Assembly: GCF_013409995.1 (NCBI RefSeq)
Contig: NZ_JACCBX010000014.1
Span: forward strand, 62,001-126,000
Origin: Neobacillus driksii
GTDB lineage: Bacteria > Bacillota > Bacilli > Bacillales > Cytobacillaceae
Direction: 5' to 3'
Length of the DNA stretch: 64,000 bases
Numbering within the stretch: the first letter of the stretch is position 1; every line of letters starts with the position of its first letter. Made by a program: the position numbers and the translations under genes. Positions 16,550 to 24,006 of the stretch are shown piece by piece. The notes beneath the pieces are model-generated. The model had not been told where the DNA came from. It ran no database searches and saw nothing but the letters and a program-made list of their open reading frames with translations.

Positions 16550-16849
16550 CTAAGATTGTTGCACTAAACGGACAAGCATATGAGCCAGTTTATGCTGCTC
16601 TTCCTCGGTCCCCACGTTCCAAAGTTCCTGTAATAAACGCTCCTCGGAATTCTTAGGCGGCTCCTTATGCGCGAGGTAATCGGCTACTTTCTCAGCCGAG
16701 TTGGCTAACTGCTCTTCGTCCATACCAAGTTTTTTTCCTAAACTAACTTTTCCACTAAGATATTCCCTGAAATCATCAAAACTTGTTAACGCATCTCCGT
16801 TTTTGTATACCTGGTTTTCTATCTCTTTCTCATCTAACTGTTTGTCCAT
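16550..16849 (-). CDS. DUF3243-family protein (YmfJ-like)
   Basis: From the ATG at 16849, after AAAGGAG with eight bases spacing, the product is 99 residues. The in-frame GTG at 16858 would lie inside that site. The body has the DUF3243 pattern: SFDDFREYLSGKVSLGKKLGM, EEQLANSAEKVADYLA, and a final LLQELWNVGTEEEQHKLAHMLVRLVQ. It is soluble, acidic and helical. Relatives such as B. subtilis YmfJ are conserved in Bacillaceae but have no known function. It lies beside, and on the same strand as, an unrecognised 197-residue ORF. Confidence 0.8.
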   Translation of the reverse strand: MDKQLDEKEIENQVYKNGDALTSFDDFREYLSGKVSLGKKLGMDEEQLANSAEKVADYLAHKEPPKNSEERLLQELWNVGTEEEQHKLAHMLVRLVQQS

Positions 16850-16894
16850 GAATGTCACTCCTTTAGTTGTACATCATTGTTTCATGTGCTAGTC

Positions 16895-17488
16895 CTATAC
16901 ATTCCCTGAATCATAGCTCAGAACTTCTCCACCTGGAAGCACTATTCGAAAGACCATGCTGTCAGATCGATTTTCAGCAAGCTTCTCTAAATAGAATTCT
17001 TTCAGTTTATTGGTTAAGATTCCGTAAAAAAAAGCAATTGGTTTAGCTACCTGTTTTGTCGATTTTAGTTTACGAATCAACTGCTTGAACGACTTAATGG
17101 CGATAGCAAGTACGTCTTCTGTACGTTGGTCACATTCCAAACGGAAGGCAGCGATTTGGACCATATGCCAGTATTCTTCAATCATTTTTGCATCGGAGAA
17201 AAAGTATTTTACGAGCTGGACAAATGCATGTGGAACTTTATCACTAACAAAAGTGTGATCAAGTTCAATCGGCGCTTCGGTACGTTTACTATTCTTTTGT
17301 TTATCAGTTTTTAAAGGAATACTAGTTTCTTTAGGACGGTTCAATTTTTTCGCTTTGGGTGGTTTACTTTGAGGGAAACGATTAAAGCTATAAAAATTGC
17401 TAGACTGCAAACCGACAAGTTCCCCCTTCGAGAACTCCTGCTTCTTCACCGCTAACCACATCTCTATATAAGTATTAAATTCCTTCAC
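16895..17488 (-). CDS. Hypothetical protein, possibly a shortened plasmid/phage replication-type protein
   Basis: The 197-residue ORF starts at a GTG with no clear ribosome binding site. Residues 30-75 are Lys/Pro/Ser-rich and look disordered. Residues 80-180 are helical, with LECDQRTEDVLAIAIKSFKQLIRKLKS and AKPIAFFYGILTNKLKEFYLEKLAE. The latter recalls the C-terminal segment of Bacillus plasmid/ICE replication-initiation and so-called cytosolic proteins. The missing N-terminal HTH, weak start and neighbouring decayed gene suggest that it could be a remnant. I do not claim a function. Confidence 0.45.
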   Translation of the reverse strand: MKEFNTYIEMWLAVKKQEFSKGELVGLQSSNFYSFNRFPQSKPPKAKKLNRPKETSIPLKTDKQKNSKRTEAPIELDHTFVSDKVPHAFVQLVKYFFSDAKMIEEYWHMVQIAAFRLECDQRTEDVLAIAIKSFKQLIRKLKSTKQVAKPIAFFYGILTNKLKEFYLEKLAENRSDSMVFRIVLPGGEVLSYDSGNV

Positions 17489-17759
17489 ATTATTAAACTA
17501 GAATACCCTTCAAACCCAAGCTATAAATGTAAAAAAGTAATCGAGGGGTGGAAAAGTTGAAGTTTCAGGAATCGCTTAAACGCCCTGTAAAGCTTGTACA
17601 AGAGTACTAGATTGATCATCTAATATATCTAATAGATTTTTATTAATAACATCCTGAATATCCATAGATTCTATTTGCGTCATTTTATTAATGTAGAAAA
17701 TCGTCTTACCCTGACAATTAAAAAATGTTTTTATTAATGCAAAATTATTTTGCGTTATT

Positions 17760-18033
17760 TTAAGAGACAGCTTCGGAGCGTTTTCCCAACGATTTAAATA
17801 CACAATTACAAATAAAGAACTACTCAAATTAGATTGTGATATTCTTGTTCCAGACATTCTTGCAAGCGCAGGTGGTGTAACCGTTTCGTATTTTGAATGG
17901 GTACAGAATAATCCAGGTTATTATTAGAAAAGCTTAAGAAGAAAATGATTAGTGCGTTTCCAAAATATTTATAAATTCGCTCATACACATCAAAGGGTTA
18001 ATTCTAAACCTGCATTTGTAGCCATCCTAGATG
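17760..18033 (+). pseudogene. Decayed NAD-glutamate dehydrogenase (GudB/RocG) C-terminal remnant
   Basis: Reading the plus strand from 17766 gives [10 protein letters not shown], then [16 protein letters not shown], then directly [24 protein letters not shown] and a TAG at 17925. In intact GudB/RocG about 50 residues lie between DCDILVP and the next PDILASAGG. Both points read VP in the intact protein, so the gap at about 17850 looks like an internal deletion. A frame change at 17927 restores EKLKKKMISAF, and another gives IYKFAHTHQRVNSKPAFVAIL, matching the GDH C-terminus. The N-terminal domains are gone. The remnant directly precedes RocR-like sites, as rocG does in B. subtilis. Confidence 0.85.
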
Positions 18034-18090
18034 ATCGAAAAAAAAATTGTATCCAAAATAAAGACTCTTTCTATTTTATTAGAATGATTT

Positions 18091-18111
18091 TTTTGCATGT
18101 TAAGTGCAAAA
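18091..18111. promoter_or_regulatory. RocR-like upstream activating site 1
   Basis: Perfect 7-bp inverted repeat TTTTGCA (18091-18097) and TGCAAAA (18105-18111) with a 7-base centre. It resembles the TTTTGCA/TGCAAAA half sites of RocR targets in Bacillus and lies about 75-95 bases before the sigma-54 promoter. Confidence 0.6.
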
Positions 18112-18124
18112 AAATTAAGGGTAG

Positions 18125-18141
18125 TGCAAAGATATTTTGCA
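18125..18141. promoter_or_regulatory. RocR-like upstream activating site 2
   Basis: Inverted repeat TGCAAA (18125-18130) and TTTGCA (18136-18141) around a 5-base centre, 34 bases after the first site. Paired sites are typical of enhancer-binding activators. Confidence 0.6.
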
Positions 18142-18183
18142 TATTAGTTTCACGAAAAGTTCACAAATAGTGGTTTTTACTTT

Positions 18184-18200
18184 TGGCACGGTAATTGCAT
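18184..18200 (+). promoter_or_regulatory. Sigma-54 (SigL) -24/-12 promoter
   Basis: TGGCAC, five bases, then TTGCAT matches the sigma-54 consensus exactly in its conserved GG and GC with correct spacing. It lies about 170 bases before the RocE-like permease gene and just after two activator-type inverted repeats. Confidence 0.82.
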
Positions 18201-18324
18201 GTTAATAAGTTAAAATAGTGATAATTTCGAATTATTTGGCTGTTGTAAATTTTTCTATTTAGCCTAATGATTAAAATTTGTCAGGAATTTGATGAGTTAT
18301 TTTTTGCAAATTTTATCGCTATTA

Positions 18325-18340
18325 TTGAAAGCGCATGCAT
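18325..18340 (+). promoter_or_regulatory. cre-like site
   Basis: TTGAAAGCGCATGCAT fits the relaxed CcpA consensus WTGNAANCGNWNNCWW. It lies between the sigma-54 promoter and the permease start, where bound CcpA could block transcription. Confidence 0.5.
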
Positions 18341-18367
18341 TTTTAAGGGGATGAAAGGGGGAATTTT

Positions 18368-19807
18368 ATGCATTTGCAAGAAAACCAAACAAATGAATTG
18401 AAAAGAACGATGAAAACTCGGCATTTATTTATGATCTCTCTCGGAGGGGTTATCGGATCAGGTCTATTCCTTGGTTCAGGGTATACGATTCAACAAGCAG
18501 GACCATCAGGTGCAATTCTCTCATATATTGTTGGCGGTTTGATTATGTTTATGACAATGCTTTGCCTAGGTGAATTGTCTGTAGCAATGCCAGTTTCTGG
18601 GTCCTTCCAAACATATACCACGAAATTTATTGGTCCAGGAACAGGGTTTGCACTTGGATGGCTATATTGGTTAGGCTGGTCGGTTACTGTTGCATTAGAG
18701 TTCCTTGCAGCTGGGCAGCTGATGCAAAGATGGTTTCCTGATACTCCGATTTGGATTTGGAGTGCGATTTTTGCAGTGATTCTATTTTTACTGAATTCTC
18801 TTTCCGCAAAAGCGTTTGGTGAAGCTGAATTTTGGTTTTCAAGTATAAAAATAGTAGCTATTATTCTTTTCATTGTATTGGGCGGCGCTGCTATGTTTGG
18901 GTTCATCGATATGAACAGTGGACAAGAGGCACCATTCCTATCTAATTTTACTGGACATGGTCTTTTACCAAATGGATTTTCTGCATTAATTATTACGATG
19001 ATTGCAGTCAATTTCTCTTTCCAAGGGACGGAATTGATTGGGATTGCTGCAGGGGAAAGTGAAGAACCTGAAAAAACGATTCCAAAATCGATTAAACAAA
19101 CCGTCTGGCGTACATTATTCTTCTTTGTATTAGCCATCTTTGTCTTATCAAGTTTAATTCCGATGGAAAAAGCAGGTGTTGTTGAAAGTCCATTTGTAGT
19201 CGTATTTGATAGTCTCGGAATTCCTTATGCAGCAGATATTATGAATTTTGTTATTCTTACCGCATTGCTTTCAGTTGGAAACTCAGGTCTTTATGCAGCA
19301 ACACGGATGTTGTATGCGATGTCAAAGGAAAAAATGGCTAGTCCGGTTCTTGCTAAAGTAAATAAACGAGGGGTTCCTTTTAATGCTCTTCTTCTAACTA
19401 TGGGAATTTCATTATTATCACTACTATCCGGATTTTTCGCTGCTGAAACGGTCTTTGTTTGGCTGCTGTCAGTGGCTGGATTAGGTGCTCAGGTAGGTTG
19501 GATTTCAATCACAGCTTCGCAAATTGCCTTCCGGAGAAAATTTATTCGTGAAGGTGGAAGAGTAGAGGATCTTAAATTTAAAACACCTCTATACCCTGCT
19601 CTGCCGATCATCGCACTAACGTTAAACTGCGTTGTACTTGCAAGTTTAGCATTTGACTCAGAACAACGTCTCGCCCTGTATCTTGGAGCTCCTTTCGTAA
19701 TAGCTTGTTACTTAATCTATCATTTCAGAATTAAAAAGAATCGGGAACAGGACGGTAGAGGCGAACAAGAACTACAGCTGCAGAAAGATAAAAAAATGAT
19801 TATATAA
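18368..19807 (+). CDS. rocE: RocE-like amino acid permease (APC superfamily)
   Basis: The 479-residue, 12-helix carrier reads almost line by line like B. subtilis Roc[21 protein letters not shown] at the start, [35 protein letters not shown], and KFKTPLYP near the end. RocE imports arginine, ornithine and citrulline by proton symport. The promoter region (sigma-54 elements plus RocR-like sites) is that of a Roc gene, which supports arginine or ornithine as cargo. Lysine is possible given the downstream genes. The ATG follows GAAAGGGGG. The upstream glutamate dehydrogenase remnant suggests that a longer roc locus once stood here. Confidence 0.87.
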   Translation: MHLQENQTNELKRTMKTRHLFMISLGGVIGSGLFLGSGYTIQQAGPSGAILSYIVGGLIMFMTMLCLGELSVAMPVSGSFQTYTTKFIGPGTGFALGWLYWLGWSVTVALEFLAAGQLMQRWFPDTPIWIWSAIFAVILFLLNSLSAKAFGEAEFWFSSIKIVAIILFIVLGGAAMFGFIDMNSGQEAPFLSNFTGHGLLPNGFSALIITMIAVNFSFQGTELIGIAAGESEEPEKTIPKSIKQTVWRTLFFFVLAIFVLSSLIPMEKAGVVESPFVVVFDSLGIPYAADIMNFVILTALLSVGNSGLYAATRMLYAMSKEKMASPVLAKVNKRGVPFNALLLTMGISLLSLLSGFFAAETVFVWLLSVAGLGAQVGWISITASQIAFRRKFIREGGRVEDLKFKTPLYPALPIIALTLNCVVLASLAFDSEQRLALYLGAPFVIACYLIYHFRIKKNREQDGRGEQELQLQKDKKMII

Positions 19808-19926
19808 GATCTTTAAAAAGGCTTAGAAGCAAGCGTTTTAGTTTTAAAATAATTCCTATTGAATTAGATGTGATTTCCTTATAAAAGGTATAGATACTTT
19901 CATAAAATTATCAAAGGGGGCTTAAC

Positions 19927-20808
19927 ATGAAAACAGGTACGGATCGTGTAAAAAGAGGTATGGCTGAAATGCAAAAGGGCGGCGTCATTATGGACGTTGT
20001 GAATGCTGAGCAGGCAAAAATAGCAGAGGAAGCAGGAGCGGTAGCTGTAATGGCATTAGAGCGCGTTCCTTCTGATATCCGTGCAGCTGGCGGAGTAGCA
20101 AGAATGGCAGATCCGCGAATTACCGAAGAAGTCATGAATGCGGTTTCCATTCCAGTTATGGCAAAAGCGCGTATCGGGCACATCGTAGAAGCCCGAGTTC
20201 TTGAAGCAATGGGCGTTGATTATATTGATGAGAGTGAAGTTTTAACACCAGCAGATGAAGAATATCATCTAAATAAAAAAGCTTACACGGTTCCATTTGT
20301 TTGTGGCTGCCGTGATCTTGGCGAAGCAGCGCGCCGTATTGGTGAAGGTGCATCCATGCTTCGTACAAAAGGAGAGCCGGGAACTGGTAATATCGTAGAA
20401 GCTGTGCGTCATATCCGAAAGGTCAATGCACAAGTACGTAAAGTCGTTTCGATGAGTGAAGATGAATTGATGACAGAGGCTAAGCTGCTTGGGGCTCCAT
20501 ATGAACTTCTTCTTGAGATTAAACATCTTGGACGCCTGCCTGTAGTCAACTTTGCAGCTGGTGGAGTAGCAACGCCTGCAGATGCTGCACTTATGATGCA
20601 GTTAGGTGCTGATGGAGTATTTGTTGGTTCTGGAATCTTTAAATCTGATAATCCAGCAAAATTCGCTAGAGCGATCGTGGAAGCAACAACCCACTACCAG
20701 GACTATAAACTAATTGCAGAGATTTCAAAAAATCTTGGGATTGCAATGAAAGGTATTGAAATATCAAGTCTTTCTCCTGAAGCACGTATGCAGGATCGTG
20801 GATGGTAA
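19927..20808 (+). CDS. pdxS: PdxS, synthase subunit of pyridoxal 5'-phosphate synthase
   Basis: The 293-residue TIM-barrel makes PLP from ribose 5-phosphate, glyceraldehyde 3-phosphate and ammonia. The ribose-binding Lys lies in [10 protein letters not shown] (about 79-82) and the second active Lys in [10 protein letters not shown] (about 149). The phosphate loop is [12 protein letters not shown]. The protein is full length. PdxS normally works with the glutaminase PdxT, encoded next to it. Here no pdxT follows, and the next gene is a DUF3870 protein. It may be a second copy that uses free ammonia or a PdxT made elsewhere. The context suggests PLP supply for KamA and two aminotransferases. 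Confidence 0.93.
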   Translation: MKTGTDRVKRGMAEMQKGGVIMDVVNAEQAKIAEEAGAVAVMALERVPSDIRAAGGVARMADPRITEEVMNAVSIPVMAKARIGHIVEARVLEAMGVDYIDESEVLTPADEEYHLNKKAYTVPFVCGCRDLGEAARRIGEGASMLRTKGEPGTGNIVEAVRHIRKVNAQVRKVVSMSEDELMTEAKLLGAPYELLLEIKHLGRLPVVNFAAGGVATPADAALMMQLGADGVFVGSGIFKSDNPAKFARAIVEATTHYQDYKLIAEISKNLGIAMKGIEISSLSPEARMQDRGW

Positions 20809-20897
20809 AGTGTTTTTCCAATGCCTTAAGGTTGGAGTACAGTGTGCTTAATTGTTGTTAGACTATTTGGATATTTCGAAAAATTAAAAATACCCAG

Positions 20898-20926
20898 TTG
20901 ACATTGTATTTTCTGGCACATATACT
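20898..20926 (+). promoter_or_regulatory. Sigma-A promoter for the DUF3870 gene
   Basis: TTGACA (20898-20903), a 17-base spacer, then TATACT (20921-20926). The match is near ideal, 51 bases before the start codon. Confidence 0.8.
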
Positions 20927-20976
20927 CGAGTTAGAAAATAATAATGAATAGTTGGTTTTGAAAGGAGTTTTGGGGC

Positions 20977-21306
20977 ATGCAAACATTGGATACAGTGATT
21001 GCTACAGGATATGCTAAAGCTCCACAGGGAACTTCGATGTATGAAATGTATAAGCATGCGGGAATTGTCCTCGAAGTGGATCTGAAAGAGCATATCATTA
21101 TCGGCGCCGAATTCACATTTGTAGCTGAACTAACAAAAAATTATTTTCAAAAACTGCTGATAGGCTACTGTCTTCAAGACGGGGTTGAGCCGCTGATTAA
21201 ACGAATTCAAAGCTTTTATTTTGCTCCATCCCAGCAAGCGATCATTGTGGCTCTCCAAGCTGCAGTTCAACGTTACTGGGATAACGTGAAGCAAATGAAT
21301 ACATAA
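20977..21306 (+). CDS. DUF3870-family protein
   Basis: The 109-residue protein has the DUF3870 body: TVIATGYAKAPQGTSMYEMY, then VLEVDLKEHIIIGAEFTFVAELTKNYF, GYCLQDGVEPLIKRIQSFY and PSQQAIIVALQAAVQRYWD. It has no signal peptide, so it is cytosolic. Family members lie beside amino-acid and propionate-type catabolic genes in Firmicutes but have no assigned activity. It has its own sigma-A promoter and AAAGGAG site and is followed by a large structured RNA or terminator, so it is probably transcribed apart from the lysine genes that follow. Confidence 0.75.
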   Translation: MQTLDTVIATGYAKAPQGTSMYEMYKHAGIVLEVDLKEHIIIGAEFTFVAELTKNYFQKLLIGYCLQDGVEPLIKRIQSFYFAPSQQAIIVALQAAVQRYWDNVKQMNT

Positions 21307-21323
21307 CGTTTGGTTATAATAAA

Positions 21324-21441
21324 GTGGGAAGATGACCTCTTCCCATGGTCTTATTAAAACCGGGCAGACATGGACACTGTGTAAGGAATGTTCGTTAGAA
21401 CAACATTCTTTATAGAGGATTCATGTTTTGCTCGGTTTTTT
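21324..21441 (+). ncRNA. Structured leader or terminator region of unknown class
   Basis: Hairpin one has an 8-bp perfect stem (21325-21332 with 21338-21345). A long outer stem (21356-21366 with 21429-21439, one wobble, continued by 21368-21372 with 21422-21426) encloses a second perfect 7-bp hairpin (21386-21392 with 21402-21408) and ends in six T. It could be a plain terminator of the DUF3870 gene or an attenuator of the CoA-transferase operon. I do not recognise a known riboswitch or T-box core. Confidence 0.5.
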
Positions 21442-21495
21442 ATATTTCCGAACTGTTAAAAACAACAATAGCCGATGGAGAGGAAGGGAAAAAAG

Positions 21496-22152
21496 ATGAG
21501 CAAGCTGATTACATGCGAAGACGCGGTAAAAAAGGTTAAAAGCGGCTCACGGATTATGGTGGGGGGGTTTGGACTTGTAGGAAGTCCGCTGAGTTTAATA
21601 GACGCTTTGGCTCAGACGGAAGTGAAAGACTTAGAGATTATTAGTAATAACCTTGGAGAACCAGGGAGAGGTCTTGGAGTTTTAGTACGGCAAAAACAAG
21701 TAAAAAAAGCGATAGGTTCATATTTTACATCCAACCCAGAGGTAGTTAAAGCCTTTCTGAATAAAGAATTGGAAGTTGAGCTGCTCCCGCAAGGAACGAT
21801 GTCGGAAGCGATTCGAGCGGGCGGTGCGGGACTGGGAGGGTTTTATACGCCGGTCGCCGTAGGAACGAAAATTGCCGAAGCCAAAGAAGAGCGTACTCTT
21901 AACGGTAAAAAATATGTGTTCCAAGAACCTCTTAAAGCTAATGTTGCTTTAATTAAAGCGAAAAAAGCAGATCAATTAGGAAATCTCATATACAACAAAT
22001 CGGCTAGAAACTTCAATCCGATGATGGCGACAGCTGCGGATGTGGTTATTGCAGAGGTAGACGAGATTGTGGAGGCAGGCCAAATTTCTCCTGAAGAAAT
22101 TGTGACCCCGCATTTATATGTTGATTATATCGTTTTGAAGGGCGGGAACTAG
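21496..22152 (+). CDS. yodR: 3-oxoacid CoA-transferase subunit A (YodR/AtoD-like)
   Basis: From the ATG at 21496, after AGGAAGGG, the product is 218 residues, close to B. subtilis YodR. The earlier in-frame start at 21475 lacks a ribosome binding site. It has the subunit A glycine motif GSRIMVGGFGLVGSPLSLIDAL (split here by eye at 23-44), LISNNLGEPGRGLG and AKADQLGNLIYNKSARNFNP. Subunit A binds CoA and pairs with subunit B, encoded one base downstream. In this cluster the expected substrate is 3-oxo-6-acetamidohexanoate, activated with CoA from acetyl-CoA or succinyl-CoA. Acetoacetate cannot be excluded. Confidence 0.87.
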   Translation: MSKLITCEDAVKKVKSGSRIMVGGFGLVGSPLSLIDALAQTEVKDLEIISNNLGEPGRGLGVLVRQKQVKKAIGSYFTSNPEVVKAFLNKELEVELLPQGTMSEAIRAGGAGLGGFYTPVAVGTKIAEAKEERTLNGKKYVFQEPLKANVALIKAKKADQLGNLIYNKSARNFNPMMATAADVVIAEVDEIVEAGQISPEEIVTPHLYVDYIVLKGGN

Positions 22153-22153
22153 C

Positions 22154-22816
22154 TTGAATATGAAACAATACATTGCTGCAAGAGCGGCGAAGGAATTAAA
22201 GCATGGTGATATCGTCAATTTGGGGATCGGGATTCCAACGCTTGTCGCTGATTATATACCATCCGATGTTAAAGTTTTCTTACACTCGGAAAACGGAATT
22301 CTTGGAGTAGGACCTACCCCTGACTTAGAGAACATTGACCAAAATCTTGTCAATGCAGGGAAACTGCCCGTCACAGTATTGGAAGGTTCATCCTTTTTTG
22401 ATAGTGCCTCCTCTTTTGCGATGATTCGTGGAGGACATGTAAGTGTTTCAATTCTTGGGGTGCTGCAAATTGACGCGATTGGGCAGATCGCCAACTGGGC
22501 CGTACCAGGAAAAAGTGTTCTTGGTGTAGGCGGGGCAATGGATTTATTGGAAGGCTCCAATAAGGTGATCGTAACAACGCTGCATACGAATAACCAAGGG
22601 GAGTCAAAAATCGTCAAGGAATTAACCTATCCAATCACCTCTGAACGCAAAGTCGATTTAGTTATTACTGATTTGGCGGTTTTCACTGTAAAGGAGGATG
22701 GACTTTATCTTATTGAGCTGTCCCCTGGAGTTTCTCTTGAGGAAGTTCAACAGAAAACGGACGCTCCTTTCCACATTGCAGAAGCTTTTTATATAGGCAA
22801 AGAGGTGAGGGCGTAA
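22154..22816 (+). CDS. yodS: 3-oxoacid CoA-transferase subunit B (YodS/AtoA-like)
   Basis: The 220-residue partner of the upstream subunit carries the catalytic glutamate in HSENGILGVGP (about residue 46) and the family segments NLGIGIPTLVADYIP and RGGHVSVSILGVLQID. The enzyme forms a glutamyl-CoA intermediate during transfer. The start may be the TTG at 22154, seven bases after GGGCGGG, or the ATG at 22160. It overlaps the thiolase start in a TAATG junction, so expression is coupled. B. subtilis has the same pair in its yodTSRQP-kamA cluster. Confidence 0.88.
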   Translation: MNMKQYIAARAAKELKHGDIVNLGIGIPTLVADYIPSDVKVFLHSENGILGVGPTPDLENIDQNLVNAGKLPVTVLEGSSFFDSASSFAMIRGGHVSVSILGVLQIDAIGQIANWAVPGKSVLGVGGAMDLLEGSNKVIVTTLHTNNQGESKIVKELTYPITSERKVDLVITDLAVFTVKEDGLYLIELSPGVSLEEVQQKTDAPFHIAEAFYIGKEVRA

Positions 22817-24006
22817 TGGTAGTAATCGTAAATGCATTTCGGACTGCTATCGGAACCTTCGGCGGGTCACTGGCGGATACATCTCCAGAAGAGCTGGTAT
22901 CCCTTGTTATGAAAAATAATCTTTCGGCTTCCGGTTATGGTGCCAATATTGTCGATGAAGTCATCGTGGGACAAACAAAGCAAAGTGCGCATGCTCCAAA
23001 TATTGCTAGGGTAGCTGCCTTGCATGCCCAATTTCCTGAATCGATTCCTGCTTATACTGTTCATCGTCAGTGTGGTTCGGGGATGCAGGCCGTCATTAAC
23101 GGAGCGATGTCCATTTTGACTGGTCAGGCAGAGGTTATTTTAGCAGGAGGTGTAGAAAGTATGTCTCAAGCTCCCCATTATACGGTCGGTTCGCGATTCG
23201 GCCTTAAGATGGGAGATTTGACACTGTTTGATTCAAATACGGAAAGTCAGCCAAAATCCCAGCCTGAAGAGATATATGGTCGATTTACGATGGGGCAAAC
23301 AGCCGAATGGCTTGCTGAAAAATATAACATAAGCCGCCGTGAACAAGATGAATTTGCCTTCACGAGTCAGCAGAAAACGAAACGTGCGATTGAAATGGGC
23401 CGGTTTGAAGAAGAAATCATTCCTGTTCCGGTAAAGGAAGGAAAAAGGGGAATTAGACACTTTGCGACAGATGAGCACCCAAGATTGACGAACATCGAAA
23501 AGTTAGGAACTCTACTTCCTGTGTTTCAAAAGGATGGTACGGTAACTGCAGGAAACTCATCAGGCAGAAATGATGGAGCCTCCATGCTGCTGTTAATGTC
23601 GGAAGAAAAAGCAGAACAGCTTGGAGTAGTTCCTATGGCAAGGATCCGTTCCTTTGCTGCAACAGGTGTATCACCAAAAGAAATGGGAATCGGTCCGATT
23701 CCTGCCTCCCAAATCGCGTTGAAAAAAGCGGGTCTTTGTTTGGAAGATATCGATTTGATTGAATTAAATGAAGCGTTCGCAGCCCAAAGTCTTGCTTGTT
23801 TAAGAGAATGGGGCATTAAAGGTGACAACGTAAATGTAAATGGAGGCGCGATTGCACTAGGCCATCCACTGGGGTGTTCCGGTGCAAGAATCGTCACTAC
23901 ATTATGCCATGAGCTTGAAAAGCAAAAACGGCAATATGGCCTTGCAACGATTTGTGTAGCAGGGGGATTAGGAATGGCAATGGTGGTGGAAAGATGGATG
24001 GAATAA
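22816..24006 (+). CDS. Thiolase (acetyl-CoA acetyltransferase family)
   Basis: The 396-residue enzyme has the three thiolase catalytic parts: Cys at about 88 in HRQCGSGMQAV, His in NEAFAAQ and VNGGAIALGHPLGCSGAR near 345-362, and the second Cys in TICVAGGLGMAMVVE near 383. It either joins two acetyl-CoA or cleaves a 3-oxoacyl-CoA. In this operon the natural step is thiolysis of 3-oxo-6-acetamidohexanoyl-CoA to 4-acetamidobutanoyl-CoA and acetyl-CoA. Start and stop codons overlap those of both neighbours. B. subtilis yodTSRQP-kamA lacks such a gene, so this cluster looks more complete. Confidence 0.9.
   Translation: MVVIVNAFRTAIGTFGGSLADTSPEELVSLVMKNNLSASGYGANIVDEVIVGQTKQSAHAPNIARVAALHAQFPESIPAYTVHRQCGSGMQAVINGAMSILTGQAEVILAGGVESMSQAPHYTVGSRFGLKMGDLTLFDSNTESQPKSQPEEIYGRFTMGQTAEWLAEKYNISRREQDEFAFTSQQKTKRAIEMGRFEEEIIPVPVKEGKRGIRHFATDEHPRLTNIEKLGTLLPVFQKDGTVTAGNSSGRNDGASMLLLMSEEKAEQLGVVPMARIRSFAATGVSPKEMGIGPIPASQIALKKAGLCLEDIDLIELNEAFAAQSLACLREWGIKGDNVNVNGGAIALGHPLGCSGARIVTTLCHELEKQKRQYGLATICVAGGLGMAMVVERWME

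Noticed and set aside
17576-17857. 93-codon reverse-strand ORF
   Set aside because: It lies antisense to the glutamate dehydrogenase remnant and has no ribosome binding site or known family.
17952-18170. 72-codon plus-strand ORF ending near the RocR-like sites
   Set aside because: Its first part is one frame of the dehydrogenase remnant, and the rest runs through the enhancer sites. It looks like decay rather than a gene.
21324-21441. Lysine riboswitch or T-box
   Set aside because: The location would suit one, but I see neither the T-box core AGGGTGG-type sequence nor the conserved lysine riboswitch loops. Left as an unassigned structure.
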